Below, in pieces: positions 7,335 to 14,580 of a stretch of DNA of 20,194 nt. A program made the position numbers and the translations under genes. The first letter of the stretch is position 1. Every line of letters starts with the position of its first letter. The notes beneath the pieces are model-generated. The model ran no database searches, was not told the DNA's origin, and saw nothing but the letters and a program-made list of their open reading frames with translations. The stretch is from positions 1-20,194 of the IMG/VR virus record IMGVR_UViG_3300001533_001577; one strand, written 5' to 3'. The stretch comes from a virus.

Positions 7335-9569
7335 TTATCCTATTCCGTAAATAGAAGCATTTGCTCTTTGAGTGGAAGTCATTTGGTCCATAATCTGTGG
7401 TACTTGAGAACCACCAGAAGCAACTTGTTGCCCTCCTGCCTGTTGAATTATATCAGGTAGTGGTATGATTGATGATTGATTACTTCTGCTTACTGGAGGA
7501 CCAGGAACCGATGGTTTTGCTTTTGGTGCAAATAAATTACGAATTGGTTTTGGAATAATACCAGATAAACCACTATCATCACTTAAAGATTCTCTAATAC
7601 CTTTAGGTCCTGCTGGTTTTACAACCTTTGCTTTTGGTGGTTCAACTTTCGTTAAATCTTTAGGACCACTTAACAATAATTGCCTTTCTAAATTCAATCT
7701 AAATTGACTTGGACCACCTCTTTGCACTTCTTTAGCAGCAGTCACCATATCTCCAGTTTGAAGTGACTTTGTTAATTTCTTATAAGTTCCAATAGGACCA
7801 TAAGGAGCATTATATCCAACAACTAATACTCCTGCCTTTTGGTCGTCACTCATTTTATTCCAGTGAGGAATCTCTTTTTGATATTTCTTTGATAAATTAC
7901 CTATATTTGTTTTTAGTATACTATCTGCTTTTCTTTTTGTGATTGTATCTCCCATTTTTACAGGTTTCTTTCCACTCAATATACTATCATAAAAAGTAGA
8001 ACCCCATCCAATTGTAGACTTACCTACACTATCTTTATATGCGTGAATTGGTGTATCTGGTTTAATGGAACTCCAATTCATTCCACTAACAACACTACTT
8101 CCACCAGGTTTGATATAATCATTTACACCTTTTGTTAATGAAGATAGTGCTTCATCTTTTTGTAAATGGTGTGCTGCTTTTCCAATAAAACCACCACCAG
8201 CAGCAAATTGAATATTATTCGTCATTCGTGGAATATTAGTTCCACCTGCTGATTTATTTAAATTTAATAAGAACCCAGCACCATATTTGTCTACTGCCTT
8301 TTTAGACATTACAATTTCACCAGGTTGTGCTGCAATCAGTTGTGTATCAGGACCAGCACCAGTAATATCAACACCTGCATCATCATCAATATAACCACCT
8401 TCCTCATAAGCAATACTTTCTACAGGAATAAATGGAATCATTCCACCACCTTTAAATCCACCAATTCCTCTTTGCAGAATACTTTCCTGCATTAATTGAG
8501 AACCACCAGGAGTTTTACCAGAACCTGGTGTTACAATATTTGGATCAGTCTTTTTAAATTCTTCTCGTCTTTGAGTATTTTGTTGTGTTGCAAGATATGC
8601 TCCACCAGCAGCAAGAGCACCACCTGCGACTAATCCTGCAGTTATAGGATTTTTCATCGCAAACTTTGCAAGTTTTGGTATTGCAAATTTCGCAAGTCTA
8701 AATGTAAGTTTTGAAACTGTCCCTATAAATGAACGAACAAATCCACCAAATGGTGTTGTGAATAAAACTAAAGCACCTAATAATGCAGGCCACCAATCCT
8801 TTAAAAATCTTGTTAATACTTCTACTTTTTCTTTATTTTTTGGGTCATTAAACCAATCAATAAATTTTACAAATGCTCTACCTAATAATGTATAAAGTAT
8901 AAAATTTAATATTCTATCTAATATTCCACGAACAGGTGCTAAAACTTTAGAAGCAAATGCAGTAACTTTACTTATACCTTTTTCTAAATCTTCTTCTCTT
9001 CCTTGTCTTCTTAATCGTTCTTGTCTTTTTCTTTCATTCTCTTCAGTCTTTTTAATTGCTTGATTTTGATTTGTAAGACTTTCAAGTATTCTTCCTAAAG
9101 TTTCATTAATTGTAATTACATTTTTAAGAAGTCTATCCCCACCTTCTTCCTTCTTATCTGCAAATTCTGGTGTGATTGCCTTTTCTGTAAGATAATACTT
9201 TTCCTTATTAACTCTTACAGGACCAGAAACTCCTAAATTATCTGCAGTTATTTTCTTTTTCTTTAATTTAAACCTACCAACCTTACCTTTAACTCTTTTA
9301 AATTCATCAGTCAAAAGCATACTTTCTTCGGTTGATATTTTTTTATCAACCATTCTTGCTTCCACCATCTTCTCACGAAGAAGAGTCATATAAGTTGAAT
9401 AATCAATATCAAAAACATCATCAAGACCTAGAAGTCTTAATAGTCTTTCATCAACTTCTTCACTCACTAAATCATCATCACGAGTTCCTTCATATAAAGC
9501 AAGAGCTTTTTCTCTCTTTGCTTCATCTCTAATACTATTAAGAAGTTCATCTAAATCTTCAGGACCCAT
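7335..9569 (-). CDS. Tape-measure-like tail protein with a GH24 (T4 lysozyme-type) domain
   Basis: 744 residues. The N-terminal 145 residues are charged. A coiled coil runs about 146-195. The motif LDRILNFILYTLLGRAFVKF (217-236) is shared with the downstream 1007-residue protein. Further hydrophobic segments lie at about 259-285 and 308-327. Residues 411-430 carry an AQPGEIVMSKKAVDKYG motif of the kind seen in phage tape-measure proteins. Residues about 467-636 resemble GH24 lysozymes, with AYKDSVGKSTIGWGS giving Asp513 and Thr519 at the T4 lysozyme Asp20/Thr26 spacing, and an FRLNLERQLLLSG end. The position of the catalytic Glu is Pro504, next to Asp505, so activity is uncertain. The C-terminus is Pro/Lys-rich. 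Gene order (after gp26 and gp51) parallels the T4 hub cluster. A tape-measure or hub role is inferred. Confidence 0.68.
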   Translation of the reverse strand: MGPEDLDELLNSIRDEAKREKALALYEGTRDDDLVSEEVDERLLRLLGLDDVFDIDYSTYMTLLREKMVEARMVDKKISTEESMLLTDEFKRVKGKVGRFKLKKKKITADNLGVSGPVRVNKEKYYLTEKAITPEFADKKEEGGDRLLKNVITINETLGRILESLTNQNQAIKKTEENERKRQERLRRQGREEDLEKGISKVTAFASKVLAPVRGILDRILNFILYTLLGRAFVKFIDWFNDPKNKEKVEVLTRFLKDWWPALLGALVLFTTPFGGFVRSFIGTVSKLTFRLAKFAIPKLAKFAMKNPITAGLVAGGALAAGGAYLATQQNTQRREEFKKTDPNIVTPGSGKTPGGSQLMQESILQRGIGGFKGGGMIPFIPVESIAYEEGGYIDDDAGVDITGAGPDTQLIAAQPGEIVMSKKAVDKYGAGFLLNLNKSAGGTNIPRMTNNIQFAAGGGFIGKAAHHLQKDEALSSLTKGVNDYIKPGGSSVVSGMNWSSIKPDTPIHAYKDSVGKSTIGWGSTFYDSILSGKKPVKMGDTITKRKADSILKTNIGNLSKKYQKEIPHWNKMSDDQKAGVLVVGYNAPYGPIGTYKKLTKSLQTGDMVTAAKEVQRGGPSQFRLNLERQLLLSGPKDLTKVEPPKAKVVKPAGPKGIRESLSDDSGLSGIIPKPIRNLFAPKAKPSVPGPPVSRSNQSSIIPLPDIIQQAGGQQVASGGSQVPQIMDQMTSTQRANASIYGIG

Positions 9570-9738
9570 TAGATTGCTCTTGCTTTAATTTCTCTTCTTC
9601 TAGATGATTCTTTAGCATCATTACATAAATGTCCCTCTCCCAAGGGATGAGATTTTCTATCTCCGTCAAAGAATATTTATGATACTGCATCAAGGCAAAA
9701 TTGAGTTGATAATAATTCTCTAGGTCCATATGGACCAT
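9559..9738 (-). CDS. 51: Short gp51-like baseplate hub assembly protein
   Basis: A 59-residue frame starting at ATG 9738-9736, two bases after the stop of gp26, and ending in a TGA at 9561-9559 that overlaps the next gene by 11 bases. The sequence begins MVHMDLENYYQLNFAL, contains LIPWERDIYVMMLKNHLEEEK and ends in a charged helix. An alternative ATG three codons in (9729) is possible. Small proteins of this type follow gp26 in T4-like cyanophages and are annotated as gp51, the hub assembly catalyst; T4 gp51 is several times longer. The T4 order is also 26-51-27. No enzyme motif is visible, and the function is taken from position and family resemblance. Confidence 0.65.
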   Translation of the reverse strand: MVHMDLENYYQLNFALMQYHKYSLTEIENLIPWERDIYVMMLKNHLEEEKLKQEQSNGS

Positions 9739-9740
9739 AC

Positions 9741-10460
9741 TTATACGAAAAAAGATGATAACCCTTCTAAAACAACTTCATTTTCTACTTTTGTTTTAGG
9801 ATTTGTAACTGTAATCTTATGAGACAATTTAGGCATCGTCTCAAAGAATGTTTCAATTTTTTTGAACTGTAAGGAATTCATTTGATCTAAAAATTCAGTG
9901 ATTTCTTTTTTCGTCACATCACTTGTAGACCAAACTTCATCTTCCGTATAAATTGTATCAATACAAGAAGAAATTAGATCAAATGCTTGATCCATATCAT
10001 TTGCCGCACTGAAGTCAAAATTATTTTTAATAAATTGATCTAATGATGGATACTTCATTTCAAGCATAATATTATCATCAATTTTAATTTTTTTATCGTG
10101 CCCGTCAAACTTCTTGACTTCAATCTCATCTACATTAATTTTTACAGGGACTGTGGTTTCCCCATCATCAGGACAGATAATATTAACTTCAATTTCTTCT
10201 CCTACAGATTTTCCACGAATATTCAAGAACAAATATTCAATATCAAAAGTAGGTAAAGTCTCAACTTTAACTCCTCTAGTCTCAATACAACTTTTAATGA
10301 CTGTCTTAATTGCTTCTGTAATTTGTTTAGTATCTTCACTTTCTAATGCAAGGACTAATAATTTTTCTTCTCTAACTAAAAATGGACGATATTTAATTTC
10401 TTTTCCAGTTGATGGTAAAGTCAAGTGGTAAGATGGTGTAGAAATTTTAGGCAGCGGCAT
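9741..10460 (-). CDS. 26: gp26-like baseplate hub assembly protein
   Basis: 239 residues, close to T4 gp26 (208). It begins MPLPKISTPSYHLTLPSTGK and continues with IKYRPFLVREEKLLVLALES, the conserved start of the T4 baseplate gp26 family. A beta-rich middle (EIEVNIICPDDGETTVPVKI) and a helical C-terminal part with an F-x-x-M-P-x-L segment follow. In T4 it is needed for central hub assembly. It is the first gene of the minus-strand hub/tail operon and is preceded by an exact late promoter. The gp51-like gene follows after two bases. No clear Shine-Dalgarno sequence is seen in the A/T-rich leader. Confidence 0.85.
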   Translation of the reverse strand: MPLPKISTPSYHLTLPSTGKEIKYRPFLVREEKLLVLALESEDTKQITEAIKTVIKSCIETRGVKVETLPTFDIEYLFLNIRGKSVGEEIEVNIICPDDGETTVPVKINVDEIEVKKFDGHDKKIKIDDNIMLEMKYPSLDQFIKNNFDFSAANDMDQAFDLISSCIDTIYTEDEVWSTSDVTKKEITEFLDQMNSLQFKKIETFFETMPKLSHKITVTNPKTKVENEVVLEGLSSFFV

Positions 10461-10482
10461 AAAAATATAATTTCAGGTACTT

Positions 10483-10490
10483 TATTTATA
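10483..10490 (-). promoter_or_regulatory. T4-type late promoter upstream of gp26
   Basis: The minus strand reads GGTTATAAATAAAG, an exact match to the T4 late -10 consensus TATAAATA recognised by gp55 with gp33 and the sliding clamp. It lies in the 36-base gap between gp54 and gp26, 22 bases before the gp26 ATG. Transcription should start about 6 bases downstream and cover the hub/tail operon. Only three exact copies of the octamer were found by eye in the window, all at gene starts. Confidence 0.8.
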
Positions 10491-10496
10491 ACCTAT

Positions 10497-11312
10497 TTAA
10501 AAATCTCCAGTTTCACTTGCAACATAAGTCCTCCCACCAATATTTACCTCACTTCCATCTGGATATAAAGTAATTCTAGAACCATTTGGATCATAAATTG
10601 TTGCTGGTTCTGTTAAATCTGAACTAACTGCACTAAATGAATTAAGAGTATTTTTATTACTTGAATTTACTTCATAATTTACGTATGTATGACTTATAGT
10701 ATATCTTGAATATGTAAAAGAAACCGTACACTTTAGTAATTGAGAACTATCATAAGAAACAGGCATAGAATTAATACTGATTGGAAATGCATTAATGAAT
10801 CTATATCTCAATACTCTCCCATTGTAATCCTTTTCCGTTTTTGTAATATAAAGATTATCAGTCTTATACAATTCTGGAAAATTAACTCTATAGTTATATG
10901 TTCTTCCTAATTGTGCTGTAGCATTATCTTCACCTACAATATAACTAATCCAACTTTCAAAAAAATTAATTACCCGATAATCTCTATCCACATAAAAAGT
11001 AAAATCTGATCTATCATCATACAATCTACGATATGCGTGTCTTTCAGTAACTCCAGTATAATCATTATTAATTTCATTTGTAGCAAGTGAAGAACCAGGA
11101 AGTGATGCTTCATTACAAGAAATTTTTATAATTTCTTGATTTTCTCCAGAATAATTTGCTCCAACATAACCTGCATTTTCCCTAACTTTTAAAAAATTAG
11201 TTACATCTTCTGGAGGAAAAAATTCACATAGAAATACTGACGTTAAAGCAGGTCTCAATAATTTTGATTTAATATCAGAAACTTTTCTTGGTTTAATTCC
11301 TGGCGCAGCCAT
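10497..11312 (-). CDS. 54: gp54-like baseplate tail tube initiator
   Basis: 271 residues, somewhat shorter than T4 gp54 (about 320). It begins MAAPGIKPRKVSDIKSKLLR. The middle has FTFYVDRDYRVINFFESWIS, a tail-tube-family pattern, and the C-terminal half has FPISINSMPVSYDSSQLLK followed by CTVSFTYSRY. That segment corresponds to the PISVSAPELSYD/DVTFAYR region of T4 gp54 and related tail-tube proteins. The protein should form the ring on which tube polymerisation begins, between hub and gp48. It is transcribed alone from a late promoter lying inside the divergent gp4 gene. It ends 36 bases before gp26, whose own late promoter fills that gap. gp48 is the other possible identity, but a better gp48 candidate is encoded nearby on the plus strand. 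Confidence 0.72.
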   Translation of the reverse strand: MAAPGIKPRKVSDIKSKLLRPALTSVFLCEFFPPEDVTNFLKVRENAGYVGANYSGENQEIIKISCNEASLPGSSLATNEINNDYTGVTERHAYRRLYDDRSDFTFYVDRDYRVINFFESWISYIVGEDNATAQLGRTYNYRVNFPELYKTDNLYITKTEKDYNGRVLRYRFINAFPISINSMPVSYDSSQLLKCTVSFTYSRYTISHTYVNYEVNSSNKNTLNSFSAVSSDLTEPATIYDPNGSRITLYPDGSEVNIGGRTYVASETGDF

Positions 11313-11313
11313 C

Positions 11314-11321
11314 TATAAATA
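11314..11321 (+). promoter_or_regulatory. T4-type late promoter for gp4-gp48-gp53 operon
   Basis: Exact TATAAATA on the plus strand, preceded by C and followed by CTCTTA. It ends 33 bases before the gp4 ATG at 11355, so the leader should be about 27 bases. The octamer directly abuts the gp54 start codon on the opposite strand. Confidence 0.8.
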
Positions 11322-11354
11322 CTCTTAAAGTTTATAATACTATGTAGTTAAGTA

Positions 11355-11798
11355 ATGGCGGAAAGTAATAAGAGTATTTATAGACCATCATATCCAAAAA
11401 AATATAAAGGAGATCCAAATTCTATTGTATGTAGAAGTACTTGGGAAAGAAAGTTTTGTAGTTATTGTGACTTAAATGAGAATATAATTTCCTGGGCGAG
11501 TGAAGAATTTTTTATTCCTTATGTGTCTCCATTAGATAATAAAGTTCATCGTTATTTTCCAGATTACCTGATAAAAGTAAGAGAACAAAATGGAGAAACT
11601 AAAACATATCTAATTGAAGTTAAACCAAAAAAACAAACAAAACCTCCAGTTAAAAAATCAAGAGCAACTAAATCATTTATATATGAAACCAAAACTTATG
11701 CAGTTAATCAAGCAAAGTGGAAAGCAGCAAAAGAATGGTGTGATGATCGTAAGATAGAATTTAAAATTATCACAGAAGAAGATTTGTATAATAAATGA
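11355..11798 (+). CDS. 4: gp4 head completion protein
   Basis: 147 residues, against 150 in T4 gp4. The start MAESNKSIYRPSYPKKYKGD is followed by CRSTWERKFCSYCDLNENI, WASEEFFIPY, HRYFPDYLIKV, YLIEVKPKKQTKPPVK and YAVNQAKWKAAKEWC. These line up block by block with T4 gp4 (RSNWEKFF, WGSETAVIPY, RRYFMD, FIEIKPKKETQPPVK, YSVNTDKWKAAQ). The D..IEVKPK pattern resembles a PD-(D/E)XK nuclease core (Asp of FPDY, Glu-x-Lys of EVKPK). The protein acts on filled heads so that tails can join. It is the first gene of a plus-strand late operon and overlaps the next gene by four bases (ATGA). Confidence 0.92.
   Translation: MAESNKSIYRPSYPKKYKGDPNSIVCRSTWERKFCSYCDLNENIISWASEEFFIPYVSPLDNKVHRYFPDYLIKVREQNGETKTYLIEVKPKKQTKPPVKKSRATKSFIYETKTYAVNQAKWKAAKEWCDDRKIEFKIITEEDLYNK
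11375..11382 (-). promoter_or_regulatory. T4-type late promoter for gp54, inside the gp4 coding region
   Basis: The minus strand reads GGTCTATAAATACTC, an exact late octamer within gp4 codons 7-10 (Ser-Ile-Tyr-Arg). It points left toward gp54, whose ATG is at 11312. The predicted leader is about 56 bases and is complementary to the start of the gp4 leader. No other exact late octamer precedes gp54. Confidence 0.75.
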
Positions 11799-12205
11799 AT
11801 CAAGGTTTCGGGCAATATATCAGAAGAAATGAAACTTCTGAAGACAGAATGTATGAAATCAAAAAAAGGATCAGAAGAATGTCTGACCCTGAAGATATTA
11901 TGATAGAAATTATTTCAGTATTAAGAGAACTTGAATATGTTCCAGATATTGGAAATTATTATACTTTCATCTATAATGCAAAAACTCCAGGAATAAAATA
12001 CGATCAACATCCACTTATTGCGGCATTAGGAAGATATAACTGGGGATTTAGAGGATTAAATTATCACTGGGAAAGAGTTGATCCATCTCAAGCAATTCGT
12101 AATTATACGTGGAATGAAGTTGCTGGGTCATTACATCTTGTATATCCAAATGAAATAAATTATATGAGGTCAATACCTTATTCAAAATTCAGAATAAATA
12201 GATAA
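11795..12205 (+). CDS. Unidentified conserved-looking protein in the late structural operon
   Basis: 136 residues, not recognised as a named T4 protein. It begins MNQGFGQYIRRNETSEDR and has a charged helical N-terminal third (KKRIRRMSDPEDIMIEIISV). A compact aromatic region follows: YYTFIYNAKTPG, YDQHPLIAALGRYNWGFRGL, NYHWERV and NYTWNEVAGSLHLVYPNE. The rich Tyr/Trp/Gly content suggests a stable small fold. There are no signal peptide, membrane segments or catalytic motifs I can name. The gene overlaps gp4 by four bases and is 13 bases from gp48, so late expression and a head-completion or baseplate role are likely from context alone. In T4, gp2 and gp50/65 lie near gp4, but no resemblance was evident. 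Confidence 0.75.
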   Translation: MNQGFGQYIRRNETSEDRMYEIKKRIRRMSDPEDIMIEIISVLRELEYVPDIGNYYTFIYNAKTPGIKYDQHPLIAALGRYNWGFRGLNYHWERVDPSQAIRNYTWNEVAGSLHLVYPNEINYMRSIPYSKFRINR

Positions 12206-12218
12206 AAACCTGTGTCTA

Positions 12219-13577
12219 ATGGCGGACCAAATAACTCAAGCATATCCAAAATGGAATATTCCACTTAAGCAACTAGTGAATACTAATAATGGAGACACTG
12301 AAGTATTTTTTGGTATTGGAAGAAAAATTATATCTAGTGATGGGAGTGATCCGACCAAATGGGAAATAAATGAAGATGAGATTGGACCATTTACTACTGA
12401 ATACAATAGAAGAAATCCTAATAATAAATTAACAGAAAATGATGTTAGAAGACTTCTTATAGGTGAAGCAACAAATAGTAATGGAGCATTTCTTAATGAA
12501 AGAGCTGCTGTTATAAACAATAATACAAATGAAGATATTAGAAGATCATTAGCAGCAAATAATAAAATACCAAAAGTAACCTCAGGTGCAGTAGGAACAG
12601 TATCTGCTGACGGACAACAAATAAACCCTGTAACTTTACCACCATCAGATCAATCAAACACTGATGGAACAGATCCACCACCAAAAACTTTACAAATAGA
12701 CGAAATTGTATCAGATACAAAAGATCCACAATATGAAAATTTAGTATACCCAACTGGATTGGGGGACTTCGGTCAAGATTTTATAAAATTCACTGCATAC
12801 TCTTATGGTGGAAGAACTTTCAATCCAGGAGCAAACGCAGCAGAAACTCTGTCTCTTGGAATTGGTCCTAGAAACTTTACAAAAATAGAAGGATCAGTTT
12901 CTCTTCCAATTCAACCATCAATTACAGATTCAAATACAGTTCAATGGGGTGGTGAAAATTTAAATCCCATAACTGCTTTTGCAGCATCTCTTTCATTTGG
13001 TGCTATGATTTATCCAAGTCAGGCATTTAATGAGGCATTAGGAGCAGCAGAAAGAATGATTAAACAAGAAAATACTAGTCCTGCAGTAAGATTATATCTT
13101 GCTGGAAAAGCAGTTGGTGTAAATGGATTACTTTCAAGAATTGGTGGTGGAATATTAAATCCAAATATGGAGTTATTATTTCAAGGTCCTCAATTAAGAC
13201 CATTTACTTTCGTATTCAGATTATCAGCAAGAGAAAAAAAAGAAGCAGATACAATAAGAAAAATTATTAGATACTTTAAACAAAATATGGCTGTTAAAAC
13301 AACGGCAGACAATTTATTTTTAAAGGCACCAAATATATTTGAGATACATTATAAACAAAGAGGAAGAAATAAATCAGAAGATCATCCATCATTAAATAGA
13401 ATTAAAAAGTGTGCTTTACAGTCCTGTAGTGTTGACTACACTCCAGATGGTTCTTATATGACCTTCAATGATGAAAGCAATACAATGGTTTCTTATAATT
13501 TAACTCTTCAATTCCAAGAACTAGAACCAGTTACATCTAAAGATTATGATAATAATCTAGATCAAATAGGATACTAA
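12219..13577 (+). CDS. 48: gp48-like baseplate tail tube cap
   Basis: 452 residues, longer than T4 gp48 (about 364). The N-terminal 165 residues are variable and Asn/Thr/Pro-rich. The conserved part starts at NLVYPTGLGDFGQDFIKFTA. Near the C-terminus come GGGILNPNMELLFQGPQLRP, FTFVFRLSAREKKEADTIRK, IIRYFKQNMAVK and CSVDYTPDGSYMTFND, then YNLTLQFQELEPV. This 'NP..ELLF.GP..R.F.F.F.L..R...E' block is the tube-cap/tail-tube-like fold of gp48. The protein should sit between gp54 and the first gp19 ring and permit sheath assembly. gp53 follows after one base. No strong Shine-Dalgarno sequence is visible. Confidence 0.85.
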   Translation: MADQITQAYPKWNIPLKQLVNTNNGDTEVFFGIGRKIISSDGSDPTKWEINEDEIGPFTTEYNRRNPNNKLTENDVRRLLIGEATNSNGAFLNERAAVINNNTNEDIRRSLAANNKIPKVTSGAVGTVSADGQQINPVTLPPSDQSNTDGTDPPPKTLQIDEIVSDTKDPQYENLVYPTGLGDFGQDFIKFTAYSYGGRTFNPGANAAETLSLGIGPRNFTKIEGSVSLPIQPSITDSNTVQWGGENLNPITAFAASLSFGAMIYPSQAFNEALGAAERMIKQENTSPAVRLYLAGKAVGVNGLLSRIGGGILNPNMELLFQGPQLRPFTFVFRLSAREKKEADTIRKIIRYFKQNMAVKTTADNLFLKAPNIFEIHYKQRGRNKSEDHPSLNRIKKCALQSCSVDYTPDGSYMTFNDESNTMVSYNLTLQFQELEPVTSKDYDNNLDQIGY

Positions 13578-13578
13578 A

Positions 13579-14580
13579 ATGCCTTCATATTTCAGACAAG
13601 TTCCAGATTTTGAATATGTAAGTAGAGATTCCGAACAAAGACAAATCTCTGAATACGCAACTGTTAAAAATTTATTTCGTCGTGGAAAACTTCGTGAAGA
13701 TATTTTTGGAGATCTTGCATTCTTCACAAAGTATAAAATTATAGGTGATGAAAGACCTGATAATGTTGCTTATAAAATTTATAATGATGAAACTTTAGAT
13801 TGGGTTGTTTTACTTTCTAATAATATACTCAATATTCAAACAGAATGGCCTTTACCACAAAAAGTATTTGATATTGTAATGCTAGAAAAATATAATACTT
13901 ATGATAATCTTTATAATGGTATTCATCATTATGAAACTCAAGAGATTAAAGATAGTGTTGGAAATCTAATTCTTCCATCTGGAATTAAAATACCAAATGA
14001 ATGGAAATCTGGTAATGGATTTGTAAATGCATTCAAAACTGAAGGAGTAAGTTTTATATCATATAATAACACAAGAAAAACATACACTATAGTTCCACTT
14101 AATATTATTGAATCTATTGAATTAGGATCAAAAGTTATTATAAGTGGTTCTTCAGAAAATGCGGTAAACTCTACATTTACAATTAGCAATGTAGAAAATT
14201 CATTTGGAAATTTAATTTCTTTTGAAATAGAGTCAACAATAGCACCTGAAACGGATGAAATAGAAATAACTGGAAATGAAACTCTTGAATTTATTTCAAA
14301 AATTTCATTATCAAATTCAAACAATTATTACTATGAATATTATGATGGAAATTTAGGAAATGAAGTTACACTACCAGCATCTAGTATTTTAACACCAATT
14401 ACAAATTATGAATATGAAAGTCAATTAGAAGACGATAAAAGAAATATATTTGTACTCAAACCAAGATATTTAAATATTGTATTTAATGATCTAGAAGAAA
14501 TTATGAAGTACAAAAAAGGGTCCTCTCAATATGTTTCAAGGACCCTTAAAAAAGGAGACAATATCAGATTATATAACTAA
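13579..14580 (+). CDS. 53: gp53-like baseplate wedge protein with an extra internal domain
   Basis: 333 residues, against 196 in T4 gp53. The N-terminus (MPSYFRQVPDFEYVSRD, VKNLFRRGKLRED, YKIIGDERPDNVAYKIYND, TLDWVVLLSNNILN) matches the gp53 family, where the 'A..IY.....YW.LL.CN' block binds the wedge. The C-terminus (TNYEYESQLEDDKRNIFVLK, YLNIVFNDLEEIMKYKKGSS) is also family-like. Between about 145 and 245 lies an added beta-rich segment with ELGSKVIISGSSENAVNSTF and DEIEITGNETLEF, resembling a small beta-sandwich. In T4, gp53 joins neighbouring wedges around the hub. The stop codon TAA is directly adjacent to the stop of convergent gp32, and the gp32 terminator lies within the last 70 bases. 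Confidence 0.88.
   Translation: MPSYFRQVPDFEYVSRDSEQRQISEYATVKNLFRRGKLREDIFGDLAFFTKYKIIGDERPDNVAYKIYNDETLDWVVLLSNNILNIQTEWPLPQKVFDIVMLEKYNTYDNLYNGIHHYETQEIKDSVGNLILPSGIKIPNEWKSGNGFVNAFKTEGVSFISYNNTRKTYTIVPLNIIESIELGSKVIISGSSENAVNSTFTISNVENSFGNLISFEIESTIAPETDEIEITGNETLEFISKISLSNSNNYYYEYYDGNLGNEVTLPASSILTPITNYEYESQLEDDKRNIFVLKPRYLNIVFNDLEEIMKYKKGSSQYVSRTLKKGDNIRLYN
14512..14547 (-). terminator. Intrinsic terminator for gp32, inside the 3' end of gp53
   Basis: On the minus strand AAGGGTCC (14547-14540), a 16-base loop and GGACCCTT (14523-14516) form a perfect 8-bp stem. TTTT follows, giving a run of six T when the last two stem bases are included. It is 34 bases beyond the gp32 stop. On the plus strand the stem is followed by A residues, so it should not terminate gp53 transcription efficiently. 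Confidence 0.75.

Larger units (their letters stand above)
11312..11384. repeat. Perfect 16-bp inverted repeat carrying two opposed late promoters
   Basis: TCTATAAATACTCTTA at 11312-11327 is repeated exactly as its reverse complement at 11369-11384, with 41 bases between the arms. Each arm contains the late octamer TATAAATA with the same flanks (TC before, CTCTTA after), so identity extends well past the 8-base consensus. The arms face inward. The left arm touches the gp54 start codon and the right arm lies in codons 5-10 of gp4. Confidence 0.9.

Noticed and set aside
9674-9681. CATAAATA on the minus strand inside the gp51-like gene, as a possible late promoter for the 744-residue protein
   Set aside because: It has a mismatch at the first position and lies about 105 bases from the start codon in AT-rich coding sequence, so chance is a good explanation.
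12193-12200. AATAAATA on the plus strand before gp48, as a possible late promoter
   Set aside because: It is one base off the consensus and lies within the last codons of the preceding gene. The upstream exact late promoter already explains expression.
13938-14324. 128-residue open frame antisense to gp53
   Set aside because: It covers the inserted region of a well-supported gene on the other strand and shows no recognisable domain or ribosome-binding site.
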